From NCBI GenBank assembly GCA_029068165.1, contig JAIEDA010000012.1, positions 1 to 40,932 of the forward strand: a stretch of DNA of 40,932 nt, given 5' to 3'. Origin of the DNA: Clostridia bacterium (GTDB lineage: Bacteria > Bacillota > Clostridia > Christensenellales > UBA3700). Both the position numbers and the translations under genes were made by a program. The notes under the pieces are model-generated. The model worked only from the letters and a program-made list of their open reading frames with translations. It had not been told where the DNA came from and did no database searches. Positions 1-10,700 of the stretch are shown one piece after another (position 1 is the first letter of the stretch; every line of letters begins with the position of its first letter).

Positions 1-7
1 ACAAATA

Positions 8-46
8 AAGAAGACTAGTTCTTAGCGGACTAGTCTTCTTTTTTAT
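8..46 (+). terminator. Rho-independent terminator of an upstream gene
   Basis: A perfect 12-bp stem (AAGAAGACTAGT at 8-19 with ACTAGTCTTCTT at 29-40) closes a 9-nt loop and runs into a T-rich tail at 37-46. It ends a gene lying left of the window. Confidence 0.9.
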
Positions 47-200
47 TCTTCTAAAGTAAAGTGACAGTTATTTTGCTATAACCATTATGTTCACTTCGTT
101 CAATATGACGGTTGAGTAATTGATAGCTTAAAAGTCCCTCAAATTGGGAGGAGCGAAGGTAATGGGAAGTTTTGTTTGTCACCTTGAGCAAGCGTCAATA

Positions 201-420
201 TCTCGTCAATATAAATTGATATAATAATTTAAATTTAAGTATAGAGGATTTTGCTTATAAGTGGGTTTGCCCAATAAGCGCACATATTTTTTGGCGTAAC
301 GTATCCTAAATACGAAAGCAAGAGGCACCAAAAATATGTAGGTTATTTTAGCAAATCCCACTTAATCGCTCAAACCAACTAAGGAATAACTCTAGATAGT
401 TATCTAAACGGCTTTGACCT
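201..420. repeat. Foldback repeat element, copy 1
   Basis: A ~220-bp unit found again at 503-716, with roughly nine in ten bases matching by eye. Its centre folds: AAGTGGGTTTGC (259-270) pairs with GCAAATCCCACTT (351-363), and ACATATTTTTTGG (282-294) pairs with CCAAAAATATGT (328-339), each with one bulge. A small CGTAT/ATACG hairpin sits near the tip. It could be a MITE-like element or a structured RNA. Base changes between the copies preserve pairing in one stem on each strand, so the transcribed strand cannot be decided. Confidence 0.6.
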
Positions 421-470
421 TTTGACTATGCTCAGGGTGACGATAGAATATCCGTTAGAAGATTAATCTC

Positions 471-510
471 CATATAGAGCGAAGCGTGGCGAAGTCGAAT
501 TATCTCATCA
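471..510 (+). repeat. REP-like intergenic repeat
   Basis: The word pattern is GAGCGAAGC..GGCGAAGTCGAA.TATCTC. Relatives in this window: 91-110 and 1053-1066 (minus strand), 1096-1135, and 24102-24140. It resembles the widespread bacterial intergenic repeat built around TGAGCGAAG..CGAAG. Confidence 0.5.
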
Positions 511-716
511 ATATAAATAGATATATTAATTTAGACATAGAGGTTTTTGCTTATAGGTGGGTTTGCCCAATAAGCGCACATATTTTTTGGCGTAACGCAT
601 CTTAAATACGAAAGCAAGAGGCTCCAAAAATATGTAGGTTATTTAAGCAAATCCCACTTAATCGCTCAAGCCGACTAGGGAATAACTCTAGATAGTTTTC
701 TAAACGGTTTTGACCT
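503..716. repeat. Foldback repeat element, copy 2
   Basis: Second copy of the unit at 201-420, in the same orientation. Stems: AGGTGGGTTTGC (555-566) with GCAAATCCCACTT (647-659), and ACATATTTTTTGG (578-590) with CCAAAAATATGT (624-635). A much more diverged third relative may start near 1258, where a similar order of AAGTGGGG, ATTACGC and TTGGCG words is seen. Confidence 0.6.
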
Positions 717-1308
717 TGACGTTCGCTTAAGCCGCTATCCGCTACCTAGCTATGCCATCGCTTCGCTCCTTACGTCTACGCTCAAGGTGTCAATAGAATA
801 GTCCGTTAGAAATATAGTAGTAATATTGAGCAATGCGAAGTTGAAATATCTCTAAACCGATTGAGCGGAGGATAAAAAATTTGTTTTTACTGCTTTACCA
901 ATAAACTTTGTTATATGATTTCCGCGCCCCGAAGTGGGGCGTAACTTTTGGAGAATAAGAAATAGCAGTGTGTCTATTATAAATATGAGCGGGGGAGGTT
1001 TGAGTTTGGTTATTTATTTAATGTCGTTGTGAGATATTTGGTCTTGGATTTGTTTCGCTCAATATGAAAATTTTACTTCTAATTGACTATTCTATCGTCA
1101 TATTAAGAAAAGCGAAGTTATAGAAATATCTCGACTGCGGTAAATATAACGAAAAAATGTTCAAACGAATTAGCCATTCGAATTTACTCAACTATATCTA
1201 TAAAACATACATTATGCAAAATTGAAAGTTCGTTAGTATTCCGTCGGCTTTGGCGGTTAAGTGGGGTTTACGATTATTACGCTCATAGTTTGTTGGCGGT
1301 ATCTTTAG

Positions 1309-1347
1309 GACTATCTCCCACTCCGTTGGGTGGTAAGGTAGATAGTC
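1309..1347. other. Compact hairpin
   Basis: GACTATCT (1309-1316) pairs perfectly with AGATAGTC (1340-1347), with an inner CCCA/TGGG pairing at 1317-1320 and 1327-1330. No T-tract follows on either strand, so this is not a simple terminator. Function unknown. Confidence 0.5.
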
Positions 1348-1377
1348 AAAGGATAAAAAAATAGATTTTTTGTTGAA

Positions 1378-1449
1378 TGACCATTTGGCGAACCGAGGCG
1401 TACTTTATGTACGTTGAGCGTGAGCCAAGCGGTTAGTCAGCGGAAAAGA
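1378..1449. other. Nested hairpin
   Basis: Three nested pairings: TGAC (1378-1381) with GTCA (1446-1449), TTGGC (1385-1389) with GCCAA (1434-1438), and CGTAC (1399-1403) with GTACG (1409-1413) around a 5-nt loop. With the hairpin at 1309-1347 it forms a structured block just downstream of the candidate minus-strand RNA. Confidence 0.4.
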
Positions 1450-1490
1450 TACTTTTTAGACTTGACTAGACTGCCTTACTATCAAACGCA

Positions 1491-1824
1491 ATAAAAAAGA
1501 TCCGACTGTTCCACTTAAGAAACTAATATCCGCAAAATCTTTATGACGTCGTAGATACAGTCGGACTAGATTCGCCGCGAAGAAGTCACGGCAGGACGCA
1601 AGCCCCTTCATACTCTTTACAACTGCCCGAATATCTTTTAGATAAACGGGAACTGGAATACTTGCTCAAGGCAAGTGAGTGAAGCGCGGGACGAACAGCG
1701 TACTCAGCATCGCGAAGGAAAGTCAGTGCCTAGCGCCTGCCGAGGTCAGCGTCTAAGCGGAAACGCCGGAACGCAGCCAGGAAAAAAGCAGTCCTCTAAA
1801 ACCAGAAAACTTACGCCCTACGTT
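1491..1824 (-). ncRNA. Candidate structured RNA, ~330 nt, family not recognised
   Basis: On the minus strand a perfect TTGACA box (1856-1851) lies 16 bp from a TTTAAT box (1834-1829). About 320 nt downstream the stem TCCGACTGT/ACAGTCGGA (1565-1557 with 1509-1501) is followed by TCTTTTTTAT (1500-1491), which looks like a terminator with a long loop. Between them are local hairpins, for example ACTTGC/GCAAGT (1660-1676) and CCCG..CGGG with an inner TATCT/AGATA (1626-1650). The stretch is more GC-rich than its AT-rich surroundings and has no credible ORF. I do not recognise a family; strand and limits are inferred from promoter and terminator alone. Confidence 0.35.
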
Positions 1825-1828
1825 AAAG

Positions 1829-1856
1829 ATTAAACTATCAAAATATTACCTGTCAA
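1829..1856 (-). promoter_or_regulatory. Sigma-A-like promoter for the candidate RNA
   Basis: Reading the minus strand, TTGACA at 1856-1851 and TTTAAT at 1834-1829 have a 16-bp spacer. The -35 is perfect and the -10 is one base off consensus. Confidence 0.4.
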
Positions 1857-1904
1857 TAATTTTGAATAAAATAGTTATTAGTAGTGGTTATAAAAGTGAA
1901 AAGT

Positions 1905-1972
1905 ATGTTAAATTTAGGGTAAAAAAATCGACAAATAGCAAAAAATTCCAAAAAAAGTGTACTTTTACTGAC
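1905..1972 (+). repeat. 68-bp repeat, identical to window end but for one base
   Basis: Bases 1905-1972 recur at 40865-40932, the last bases of the window, with a single difference (A at 1967, C at 40927). The 3' 20 bases (1953-1972) are repeated in inverted orientation at 2063-2082. The block ends about 60 bp before the start of the first giant surface protein, so it may be its regulatory region. Confidence 0.85.
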
Positions 1973-1986
1973 CAAAATTTTATGTC

Positions 1987-2004
1987 AAAAATATGCATAT
2001 TTTT
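1987..2004. repeat. 18-bp perfect AT-rich palindrome
   Basis: AAAAATATGCATATTTTT is perfectly self-complementary. It lies between the two inverted arms at 1953-1972 and 2063-2082, in the leader of the 2149 gene. Confidence 0.5.
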
Positions 2005-2062
2005 AACAAAATTCTACAAATATATTATACAAAATTCCCTTTGTCGAATACAAGAACATTTA

Positions 2063-2088
2063 GTCAGTAAAAGTACACTTTTCCTGAC
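2063..2088. promoter_or_regulatory. Near-palindromic block upstream of surface protein
   Basis: The 26-bp block is GTCAGTAAAAGTACACTTTT followed by CCTGAC. It is almost symmetrical, and its first 20 bases are the exact reverse complement of 1953-1972. Its position ~60 bp upstream of the 2149 start fits an operator or a recombination end. No clear -35/-10 pair was found beside it. Confidence 0.4.
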
Positions 2089-2148
2089 CGAGCCAAAAAT
2101 AGACTAAACTCTATACTTATTAAAAAGAAAGGGACAAGGGAAAAAGGT

Positions 2149-5100
2149 ATGCAAAGTACTTTTGGAAGAAATAAACGATTATGCGTTTTAATTAGCGTAA
2201 TGTTAGTTTTATGCTTTATAATAGGCATTATCTTAATAGGGCAAAGCGGCAAGGAGAACGCGAAAGCGTTGAATTCTAGCGGATTGAGTTCGGCTACAAT
2301 AATTGGCGGCGGCGATGATTTATGGGACGCAACTAAAAGCGAAATCAACGTAAGCGTTGCGAACGAACTTGAGAGATACATTTTTGGGAATAATGATCCG
2401 GATAGCTATATAGACACCAAAGGCGTAGATTATTTTGGTAGTAAGGTTTTACAGGCAAAAACAATTAATGCTAGCATCAGCAATGACTATGGCTTGGTGG
2501 TTACGCTCGGCGGCTTAAAGTGGATGGTAGCTTCGGTGACGAAAGATTCTACAAGTGACAAGAATATCGTCGCTACGTTATATCTTGCTGATGCTCAGTC
2601 TACTATGGCTTGGGGTACGTATAACACTGCTGCTTACGGCGACAAGGGAAACAACGCTTATTGTACAAGTAATTTGAGATACGCGCTAGTGCAAGACAGC
2701 ACAACGGCTGCGACTTGGGGACTTTTCCGAAACACAGTAACAGGAGATTTTGCGGAAACGTACTTAGTGCAACCAAAATATATCGCTTATCAGCAAAATC
2801 AATATTACGGAGCATTCGATACATCTTACACGACTAGTGCACTTGGAAATGAAGCATTAATACCCAATCCTAGCGGAGCAACTTGGGCTTACGGCGTAAA
2901 TACTAGAGGTAACTATTCAGATGGTGGCGCTTGGACTCAAAATAGATGGACAACTGCGCAAGATTATGAAGGTTGGGGTGATGATTATATTTGGATACCT
3001 AGCGTAAGCGAGGTAGGTTGGAAAGATTACAATCCAGGCTCCTCAAGCACATATTACAATACAGGTTATATATGGGGGTTGGATAACAACCAAAAGATGG
3101 TTAATACATCTTCTTGGTTGCGTAGTAGCGTTTACTGGGATTACCGAGTTGCTTATGTTGTTGAGTCTTCAGGCTCATTTCACGACTATTTTGTTGGTAG
3201 CTCTTATGGTCTACGTCCGGCAATACACTTAAATCTATCCGCTATAGGTTTTGGTGTGTCTTTGCCGGAAGATATAGAGATTGAATATACTGGCAGTGCC
3301 ATTGACTTAGATATAGCAAATAAATTAGGCGCTGCGGATTGGTGGAAGAGTGACTACTCAAGCAAAGTTGACGTAACCTATTGGAAAGGCGATTCAAAAG
3401 AAACTCCGCTTGAACCGGGCAGTTATACTGTTGAACTAACCTTTAAGGACAGTGACGACTTTTGGGCTGACGGCACGACCGGAAAGCAAACTATAAACTT
3501 CACCGTAATCAAGCGATACTTGCCGTATCCGACGTGGCAGGGCGGAGGGAATTCGAAAGCTTTTGCCGGAGCGTCGGGACAGGAGTTTGACGTGGCGTAC
3601 GACAGCTCGCTCATAACTCAGTTGAATAGCCTTTTCGGCGTAAGCAGGACTGACTACTTCACCAAACTCGTTAAGGCAAATTTCCCAAGTGGTGTAACTC
3701 AAAGCAACTACGGTTGGGCATACAGTGCGGTCGACGTTGATACATACGAATTGACGTTCTCGCTTGTGGACGACGAGCATTTCCAGTGGAAAGACGCGCC
3801 TTCGTCGGGAAAGATATCTTTCACAATAATCCCAAAGGTAGTTACTGTTGACTTGACGACGGGAGCGATAGGAGGTTCAACGGACTTTACTGGAAAAGAG
3901 GGCGCGACGCTCAATGCGCTAATGAACATAGCGCCGGGACAAATATACTCGACTCACAACGCGGTAATAGCAATTACGGCAGAGCGCGAAAACGTTGCGC
4001 CGAGGACAATAACGGGCAACATAGATTTGACGAGCGCAAGCGGAATGGAGGATATCTCGCTTGACTTGAGTAAAGTAGTTCATAGCAACGAAGCGTACAC
4101 TTTGGCAATAGATTGCTTGTCAAAAGAGTATACTTTCGTGTTTTCGACAACTCCAACGCTGAGAGTGGAGGAAGACAATCCCAACGTGCTGAGATGGCAA
4201 CTGTTTGTGGGTGGAGTAGCGCAAGTAGGTTGCTATGTGGATAGCGACATTGACGACCCAAGGAATAGCAGTAATCAAATTGAGATAGACTTCGCAAGTT
4301 CCGGCAAGACTATTAGTTACACGGGAAATCGCGTTGAATTTAGAGCTTCAGCATATCCGAAAGGCTACGCGCTCAATACAAGCGGTCTAAGTAACGGATA
4401 CGAGGTAATCAAGGGTACTTCAACAAATACCAACGTCGGCGTAAACGTAGATACTTACACGACGAAAGTAGAAGTGTATAAACTTGAAGATTCAAGCGTT
4501 GTCGTAACGTTTGTAATCAAGTGGGAAATAGTACCTGCTCTAATAGATTTGTCAGGTGTCAAGTGGCTAAACGACGGCGACTTGCCGTACAATGGCGGAC
4601 AGGCTGTATACGCTACGCTTGACCCGACGACGTTGCCTAAAGGTTTGCTAGTCCCGACGAACGGTTATTCTACCAACGTTGGTTCAGTAGTAGGCAACAG
4701 CGGAACAGCTTCAGTAGAGTTTGAATTAGCTCCCGAATACGAGGGCAACTATATATTGCCTGTAGAAGGGGATAAATCGACCTATACTGGATTTGGAGAT
4801 AACGAAGACTTTGAATGGGAAAAGGCTTGGCAGGTAGTGCCGCATAAGATATCCACTTCAAGTTGGAGCACCGTCGCTCACCCCGACAGCAACAAGACTT
4901 TCAATATCTTGCAGCTCAAAGACCCGAGCGCGGACACGGTGGTATCTTACTTGTATTACGAAACCGATTCCAACGGACAAATACCCGCGGGAGCAACCGG
5001 CTTGACTGTCGACGAATTAGAAATGCCAAGCGAGGGAGCAAAGTGGTACGTAGCAAAGCCCGTACTTCAAGACACGACCAACTACGTGCTTGAGAACCCC

Positions 5101-7383
5101 AACGCTCAGTCAAAACCGTTTATGGTGGGAGCAATAGATGCGTCTATTATAAAGATAACTGTAGAACCTGCAAAGACGGAGTTTAGCTACAACACTCAAC
5201 CAAGACAAGTGACGGTAAAGACGAGCGGAGCTAACTTAAACAACGGCTATTTTGACCTGACGTACTTCAAAGAGGACGGCTACACAATGCTTAGCGGAGC
5301 GCCTGTAGAGAGCGGAACGTATTGGGTGGAAATAACGCTCAAATCAACGTATGCGGACAAGTACTATATAGAGGGAACGACGAGTTATCAATTCACTATT
5401 GTACCTGCTGAGATAACGCCCGAGTGGATAAACACAGCAAGACCGCCGGTGCTCAAACTTGAGTACGGACAAATATACGCGCTTGAGTACACTATCATTG
5501 ACGAGAACGGCAATGAAGTAACAAACGTAAACGATATCCAAGCGGACAAGGTATATCAAATAAAAGCGACGATAAAAGATGCGTATAGGAACAACATACA
5601 ATTCTCTATAGCTGACGGATACGGCTCGGTATACGATACGGATTACTATACGTTTAGTCTATCGGCTGAGGACATAGCGGGAGGACTGTACGATCCCAAC
5701 GATCCTACGAATCCCAACTATCCGCAAGTAGACCCCGACGCGCCGAATACCACGCCGAACGATCCTACGCAGGGCGGCGACGAAAAAGACGGCAACAAAA
5801 CTTTAGAGAAGATAAAAGAGTTTTTGCAAAAGTATTGGCAAGTAATCGTCAGCGGAGTAGCTTTAATACTTATTATAGCCTTTACGGCGAAAGGCTTGTC
5901 GTACGCAAGCAAGCGTAGCAAAGCGAAGAAAGAAGCTAAGAAGTACACTACGCCGGCTTACACGATTGCATTGTACACGGCAGGAGAGAAACTGTGGAAT
6001 ATCGATTACAAGATATGGACAATCTTAGCGTTTACGCTGCTGGGCGTAGCGGTGCTAGCGTTTGTCTTTATGCTGCTCGAAAAGCGTTCATATAAGAAAG
6101 CGCAAGAGGAGTTGGAAAGCGCAAAGCTAGAGTATGCGAGAAATCCAATGGCGTACGCTGCTGCAGGCGCGAACGCTGCTCCTCAAGATCAAGCGGAGAG
6201 CGCAAATAGCAAGAAACGCGATAAAGAGTTGGAAAAGCTAGAAAAAGAAATGCGCAAGCGCGAGGAAGAGTTGCGTAAGCGTGAAGAAGAGAGCCGTAAG
6301 CGCGAAGAGGAAGAGCGCCGTCGCAACGAGCAAAAGAAAAACAGCGATATGGAGCGACTTGAAGAAGAACTTCGCCGTCGCGATGAAGAAGCTCGCCGCC
6401 GTGAGGAAGAGTTTAGACGTCAAAACGAAGAAATGAAGATGATGTTTATGACTATGATGGGCGGCGCGAACGGCAACGCTAATCCGCAGTACGACGCAAG
6501 CGGAAATCCGCAGTTTGCCACTATGGGAGGCGGAACGAATATAATAATAGACGCCGAGCATATAAAGACAATGATAACGGAAACAGTGGCGGCGTTGCTA
6601 CCTAGCGTGCAAGCGTTGCTACCGCAACAGGCTGGCACGAACGACGAAATAATGAAGATGCTCGTTGAACAAAACGCGCAAAGAGAAGAGAAAATGAATA
6701 TGCTTATCGAAAGACTTCTTGAGCGCGACGAGCAAAGAGACGCGGCTTCTAACAAGGTAGTAGAGAAACCCGTTGAGAAAGTCGTGGAAAAAGTGGTAGA
6801 GAAACCCGTCGAAAAGGTTGTCGAAAAAATAGTGGAAGTACCGGTCGAGAAAATCGTCGAAGTACCCGTAGAGAAAATTGTAGAGAAGAAAGTGGAGGTG
6901 CCGGTCGAAAAGATCGTTGAGAAGATTGTTAAAGTACCGGTTGAGAAGATAATAAAAGTCCATACCGATAAGAAGGGAAGGGAGCTTGAAAAAGCGCCAA
7001 GACTTAACATCGACGAGGCTTACGCTAAATTGAGCAAAGAGCAAAAGAAGTTCTTCGATAAGCTCCGCGAGTACGCTCTCTCAAAAGACAAGTGCAAGGA
7101 GAAGAAGCTGACCTACAATATCTTGCTCGGTCAATCGTCTATCAATCCGCTCGTCAAGCTGACGATAAAGAAAGACACGACGGTAGCTTTGTTCAAGATG
7201 GAAGACGAGTATTTCAAGGATATACGCCGCAATGCGGAAGGATCTAAGATAAAAGTCAAGGAAAGTGAGCTAGTCGTAGCCGACGCTGAATCGTTTGAAA
7301 CCGCTAAACAAATGATAGACCTAAGAGAGGACCAAATAGAGCGTTACAATGAATTCCTTAAGGAGCAGCGCGCCTTAAAGTAA
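2149..7383 (+). CDS. Giant membrane-anchored surface protein with DUF6273-like domain, beta-repeats, coiled coil and VEK repeat
   Basis: 1744 aa. Residues 9-31 form an N-terminal hydrophobic segment (signal or anchor). Residues ~120-365 look like a DUF6273 domain, with a W-L-R-S motif near residue 322 and the closing G-L-R-P-A-I-H-L motif. Long MBG/Ig-like beta-sandwich repeats follow to ~1185, then a Pro/Asp/Asn-rich linker. Two membrane segments lie at ~1232-1254 and ~1289-1311. After them come a highly charged coiled coil (~1350-1440), a [17 protein letters not shown] repeat (~1537-1604) and a compact C-terminal domain (~1620-1744). I believe similar C-terminal domains occur in uncharacterised clostridial proteins, but I can name no family. 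Topology is ambiguous: [11 protein letters not shown] after the first segment and EKRSYKK after the second both favour the cytoplasm. Start: ATG at 2149 behind a purine-rich GGGACAAGGG stretch. Substrate and function unknown. Confidence 0.85.
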   Translation: MQSTFGRNKRLCVLISVMLVLCFIIGIILIGQSGKENAKALNSSGLSSATIIGGGDDLWDATKSEINVSVANELERYIFGNNDPDSYIDTKGVDYFGSKVLQAKTINASISNDYGLVVTLGGLKWMVASVTKDSTSDKNIVATLYLADAQSTMAWGTYNTAAYGDKGNNAYCTSNLRYALVQDSTTAATWGLFRNTVTGDFAETYLVQPKYIAYQQNQYYGAFDTSYTTSALGNEALIPNPSGATWAYGVNTRGNYSDGGAWTQNRWTTAQDYEGWGDDYIWIPSVSEVGWKDYNPGSSSTYYNTGYIWGLDNNQKMVNTSSWLRSSVYWDYRVAYVVESSGSFHDYFVGSSYGLRPAIHLNLSAIGFGVSLPEDIEIEYTGSAIDLDIANKLGAADWWKSDYSSKVDVTYWKGDSKETPLEPGSYTVELTFKDSDDFWADGTTGKQTINFTVIKRYLPYPTWQGGGNSKAFAGASGQEFDVAYDSSLITQLNSLFGVSRTDYFTKLVKANFPSGVTQSNYGWAYSAVDVDTYELTFSLVDDEHFQWKDAPSSGKISFTIIPKVVTVDLTTGAIGGSTDFTGKEGATLNALMNIAPGQIYSTHNAVIAITAERENVAPRTITGNIDLTSASGMEDISLDLSKVVHSNEAYTLAIDCLSKEYTFVFSTTPTLRVEEDNPNVLRWQLFVGGVAQVGCYVDSDIDDPRNSSNQIEIDFASSGKTISYTGNRVEFRASAYPKGYALNTSGLSNGYEVIKGTSTNTNVGVNVDTYTTKVEVYKLEDSSVVVTFVIKWEIVPALIDLSGVKWLNDGDLPYNGGQAVYATLDPTTLPKGLLVPTNGYSTNVGSVVGNSGTASVEFELAPEYEGNYILPVEGDKSTYTGFGDNEDFEWEKAWQVVPHKISTSSWSTVAHPDSNKTFNILQLKDPSADTVVSYLYYETDSNGQIPAGATGLTVDELEMPSEGAKWYVAKPVLQDTTNYVLENPNAQSKPFMVGAIDASIIKITVEPAKTEFSYNTQPRQVTVKTSGANLNNGYFDLTYFKEDGYTMLSGAPVESGTYWVEITLKSTYADKYYIEGTTSYQFTIVPAEITPEWINTARPPVLKLEYGQIYALEYTIIDENGNEVTNVNDIQADKVYQIKATIKDAYRNNIQFSIADGYGSVYDTDYYTFSLSAEDIAGGLYDPNDPTNPNYPQVDPDAPNTTPNDPTQGGDEKDGNKTLEKIKEFLQKYWQVIVSGVALILIIAFTAKGLSYASKRSKAKKEAKKYTTPAYTIALYTAGEKLWNIDYKIWTILAFTLLGVAVLAFVFMLLEKRSYKKAQEELESAKLEYARNPMAYAAAGANAAPQDQAESANSKKRDKELEKLEKEMRKREEELRKREEESRKREEEERRRNEQKKNSDMERLEEELRRRDEEARRREEEFRRQNEEMKMMFMTMMGGANGNANPQYDASGNPQFATMGGGTNIIIDAEHIKTMITETVAALLPSVQALLPQQAGTNDEIMKMLVEQNAQREEKMNMLIERLLERDEQRDAASNKVVEKPVEKVVEKVVEKPVEKVVEKIVEVPVEKIVEVPVEKIVEKKVEVPVEKIVEKIVKVPVEKIIKVHTDKKGRELEKAPRLNIDEAYAKLSKEQKKFFDKLREYALSKDKCKEKKLTYNILLGQSSINPLVKLTIKKDTTVALFKMEDEYFKDIRRNAEGSKIKVKESELVVADAESFETAKQMIDLREDQIERYNEFLKEQRALK

Positions 7384-7571
7384 TCGACTGCGTATATCAG
7401 CGCATATTTTGCGCAAAGGCTTAGTATTGCTCTAGGTCACGTACAGCAAGCACGCGCTAACTTTCGCTCATCGGCGCACTGGCAAACTCTAAATTAATCT
7501 TCCGCGCTCGTACGCAATGAAAAGATTAAAGAATAATGATTAAAGTAATATCGTATAAATTAAAAATCGAG

Positions 7572-7593
7572 AGGAACGCAAGAGCGCGTTCCT
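7572..7593 (+). terminator. Hairpin terminator after the 2149 gene
   Basis: AGGAACGC (7572-7579) pairs with GCGTTCCT (7586-7593) around a 6-nt loop, followed by a moderately T-rich tail. It lies 190 bp past the stop codon. The same stem sequence recurs in the terminators at 27813-27843 and 38420-38445. Confidence 0.6.
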
Positions 7594-7672
7594 TTCGTCA
7601 TATTTTATATTGAAGAGATATTTTAGCTGCAACACGTTGCTACTAACTTAAAGAATATAATAATATATTAGA

Positions 7673-7701
7673 TTGACAATTTGTAAAAATAAAGTTAAAA
7701 T
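7673..7701 (+). promoter_or_regulatory. Sigma-A promoter for the repeat lipoprotein
   Basis: TTGACA (7673-7678), 17-bp spacer, TAAAAT (7696-7701), 35 bp upstream of the start codon at 7736. Confidence 0.75.
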
Positions 7702-7735
7702 AAAATTAAATACGTATTGAGTCGGGTAGGGGATT

Positions 7736-10700
7736 ATGAGAAAGAAAAGACTTTGTACCTTAATTGTATTGGCGTTGCTGATTTTGTCTATGACGATATC
7801 GGTATTCATTGCTTGCGAAAAGACGGAGAAGCTCAACGTCACTTTTGTAAGCGACGAGGGGTCGTCTACCGACGCTATGACAGTGGAAGAAGCTCAAGCG
7901 TATATTAAGAGTTTGCCTACGAGAGAGGGGTACGTCTTTGGCGGCTGGTATTTAGATAAAGACGTTTGGGAGCAAGAAGTTAAGTCTATTGAGGAAATAC
8001 AGGAACTTATTTCAAAGGGAAGCGTTAGCGTTTACGCCAAATGGATAGAAATAGTCGACGCGGTTACGATTTTGTTCTTGGACTACAACAACGCGAGTTT
8101 GCTGGAATACAAATGCGACCGATACAACGTAGACTTGTCTTTTCTAAAGCCGTCGGCAAAACCTACCGACAGTCAGTATTCTTACACGTTCGACCACTGG
8201 GAGTGCGATTTATCCGACCTTACAAAAGTTTACTATACGGCGACTCCGGTATACAAAGCCGAACTTAGATATTTCGATGTCAAATATTACGTCGAAGGGA
8301 ATTTGATTTATACCGAAAAAGTAAAATACGGCGAGAACGCAAACGCCGACAGGATAACTCCCGAAAGCAAGCCGTCTACCGCGCAATACGACTACGTTTT
8401 TGCCGGTTGGGACGGAAACGCTTCCAATATTACTTCCGACGTTAATCTTTACGCAAGATATGAGGAAACGCTTAGAAAATACAAAGTGGAATTCAACTAT
8501 GGCGACTCTCTTAAGTACGTCGAGTACGTCAATTACGGCGCTGCTGCAGTAGATCCGCAAAATACTGCAAAAAGTCCGTCTACACAGTATAGATATGATT
8601 TCATCGGTTGGGACAACGCATTTGACAACGTCCAATCCGATATTGTAGTCAATGCAAAATACGCTGAACAAATTCGCCTTTACAACGTAAGCTTTTGCGT
8701 GGACGGAATAAGTATTCAATCTTCCAGCGAGCCGTACGGCGCAAACGTTACTGCTCCGACCAACGTCGTTAAGAACGAAAATGACGGCTATATCTACGTT
8801 TTCAAAAGTTGGGATAAAAACTTCAGTAGAATAACAGGCGATACCGTAGTCAACGCAATTTTCGAGAGGAATCCGCAAACTTTTAAAATAGAGTATTTGA
8901 ACTGGAACGGAGAAGTTCTCTTTAGCGAAAGCGTGAATACGGGCGAAGCGTCAATCTACAAAGACGAAGTAGCCGTAAGAGAAGCCGACGCTCAATACGA
9001 ATATGAGTTTGTCGGTTGGACGAACGCCGATAAGCTTATCGACGTAAGATCAAGTTTGACGGTATACGCGCAGTTTGAACAAAACGTTCGAACCTATTCG
9101 GTTAAGTTTATTTACGGAGACGATGAAGAATACGTTTGCGAAGTGGAATACGGAAAATCCGCTATCGCTCCGCAAGATACAAAAAAGACGGATACGGAAG
9201 AATTTAAATACGAATTTTTGGGTTGGGACAATACTTTCGACGTAATAACCGAAGATACCGTCGTAACCGCAAGATACTCCGAACAAACGCAAGTATACAA
9301 AGTAAGGTTTCTTGTGGACGGAAAAAGTATTAAGTCTACTTACGAGCGTTACGGTTTAAGCGTTACGGCGCCGACCGACGTCGTTAAAACTTCCGACGAC
9401 GGACTTATCTATACGTTCATCGGTTGGGATAAAGACTTTGACTTTATCAAAGCGGATACTGACGTAAACGCAGTTTTTGAAAGTCATACGCAAACCTTTA
9501 AAGTCACGTACGTAAACTGGGACGGAACGATACTTTATACCGGCGAAGTAGACAGCCAGCAGCAATCAGTCTATCCGTACGACGTTCCGACGAGAGATCC
9601 AAACGCTAAGTTTGAATACGTCTTTAACGGTTGGTTGGTCGAAAATGATATCAACCGCGAGGAAGAACCTAGCGAAGAAGAATATCTTAAATGCGAAAAG
9701 AAACTTGGCTGTGTCACCGAGAGTTTTGCGGTTTACGCTCAATTTACCGCTCAAATCCGTAAATATACCGTTAAGTTCGTTTACGGCCACGATAAAGAGT
9801 TGACGATAGAAAACGTAGAGTACGGCTCCAGTCTTGTCGGCAAAGAGCCTGAAGATACATTCAAGAGCTCCACTGACCAATACGACTTTACTTTCATTGG
9901 TTGGATAGGCTATTACGGATACGTTGAAAGCGATTTGATTATAGAAGCCAAATACGCCGAAACGGTTAGAAAATACGAAGTTAAGTTCGTAAACGACGGA
10001 GAGGTCGTAAGAGCGCAAGAAGTCGCTTACGGTTCTTATCCGAGCGCGCCGACGGTTACTCCGATTGCCGCCAACGAGCAATATAATTACACGTTCCTCG
10101 GTTGGGGTATCGTGGAAAACGAAGAAGGGCAGTTCGTGGCAAGCGCCGACGATTTCCAACCTGTCGACGTAAACGCTATCCAAGTCAAGGGCGAAATTAC
10201 TTATACCGCAGTTTATTTGAGAAAGGTACAGCAGTACGTTGTCACTTTCTACAACGAAAAAGTTCTTGGCAATAGAGTTGAAGTTGACAAGATAATTGTT
10301 GAGTACGGAACAAACGCAACGACCTTAGCTCCGACTGTCACGAGAGATTGGACTCAAGTCTACGAGTATACGTTCAGCGGATGGAGCAAAGACTTGACCT
10401 TCGTCAAGTCCGATTTGGAGGTCGACGCTCAGTACGATAAAGAGTTGAGGACTTACGTCGTTACCTATTACAACGGCGACGAAGTTCACTATACCGAGGA
10501 GGTCAAGTATGGATATGGCGTAGCTAATAAGCCTGCTAATCCTACAAAGGCTTCAACCTTGGAATTCGACTTTGAGTTCGTAGAGTGGAGAGGCGGCGAC
10601 GAGAATAATATTCTTGACGATACCGATCTATACGCTTATTATTACGAAAATAAAAGACAGTATCAAGTTACGTTCTTCGATTTGTCGGTATACGAATTGA

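Larger units (their letters stand above)
47..2148. other. Long gene-free, repeat-rich region
   Basis: No reading frame here has a plausible start, ribosome binding site and recognisable protein. What is visible: two copies of a foldback element (201-420, 503-716), REP-like short repeats (91-110 minus, 471-510 plus, 1053-1066 minus, 1096-1135 plus), a small GC hairpin at 925-941 (CGCCCC/GGGGCG), two compact hairpins at 1309-1347 and 1378-1449, a possible minus-strand RNA gene at 1491-1824, and the repeat block 1905-2088 in front of the first large gene. About 2 kb without a gene is long for this otherwise compact segment. Confidence 0.7.
7384..7735 (+). other. Intergenic region with terminator and promoter
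   Basis: 352 bp without a gene. It holds a terminator-like hairpin at 7572-7593 and a promoter at 7673-7701. The first 180 bp show only a small GCGC/GCGC hairpin (7400-7414) and nothing else I can support. Confidence 0.7.

Noticed and set aside
1485..1830. Possible RNase P RNA on the plus strand
   Set aside because: AGGAAAGTC, GTGCCTAGCG and AGGAAAAAAGC words appear in a suggestive order, but the P4 3' strand and the rest of the core are missing and the length is short; terminator evidence favours the minus strand.
1862..2107. 81-codon open frame before the first surface gene
   Set aside because: It runs through the AT-rich repeat block, has no ribosome binding site and a low-complexity Lys/Asn/Phe-rich translation.
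6420..7044. Long minus-strand frames opposite the coiled coil and VEK repeat
   Set aside because: Their Ser/Thr/Phe repeat translations are the antisense of the VEK and Glu/Arg-rich codons; there is no ribosome binding site or promoter.
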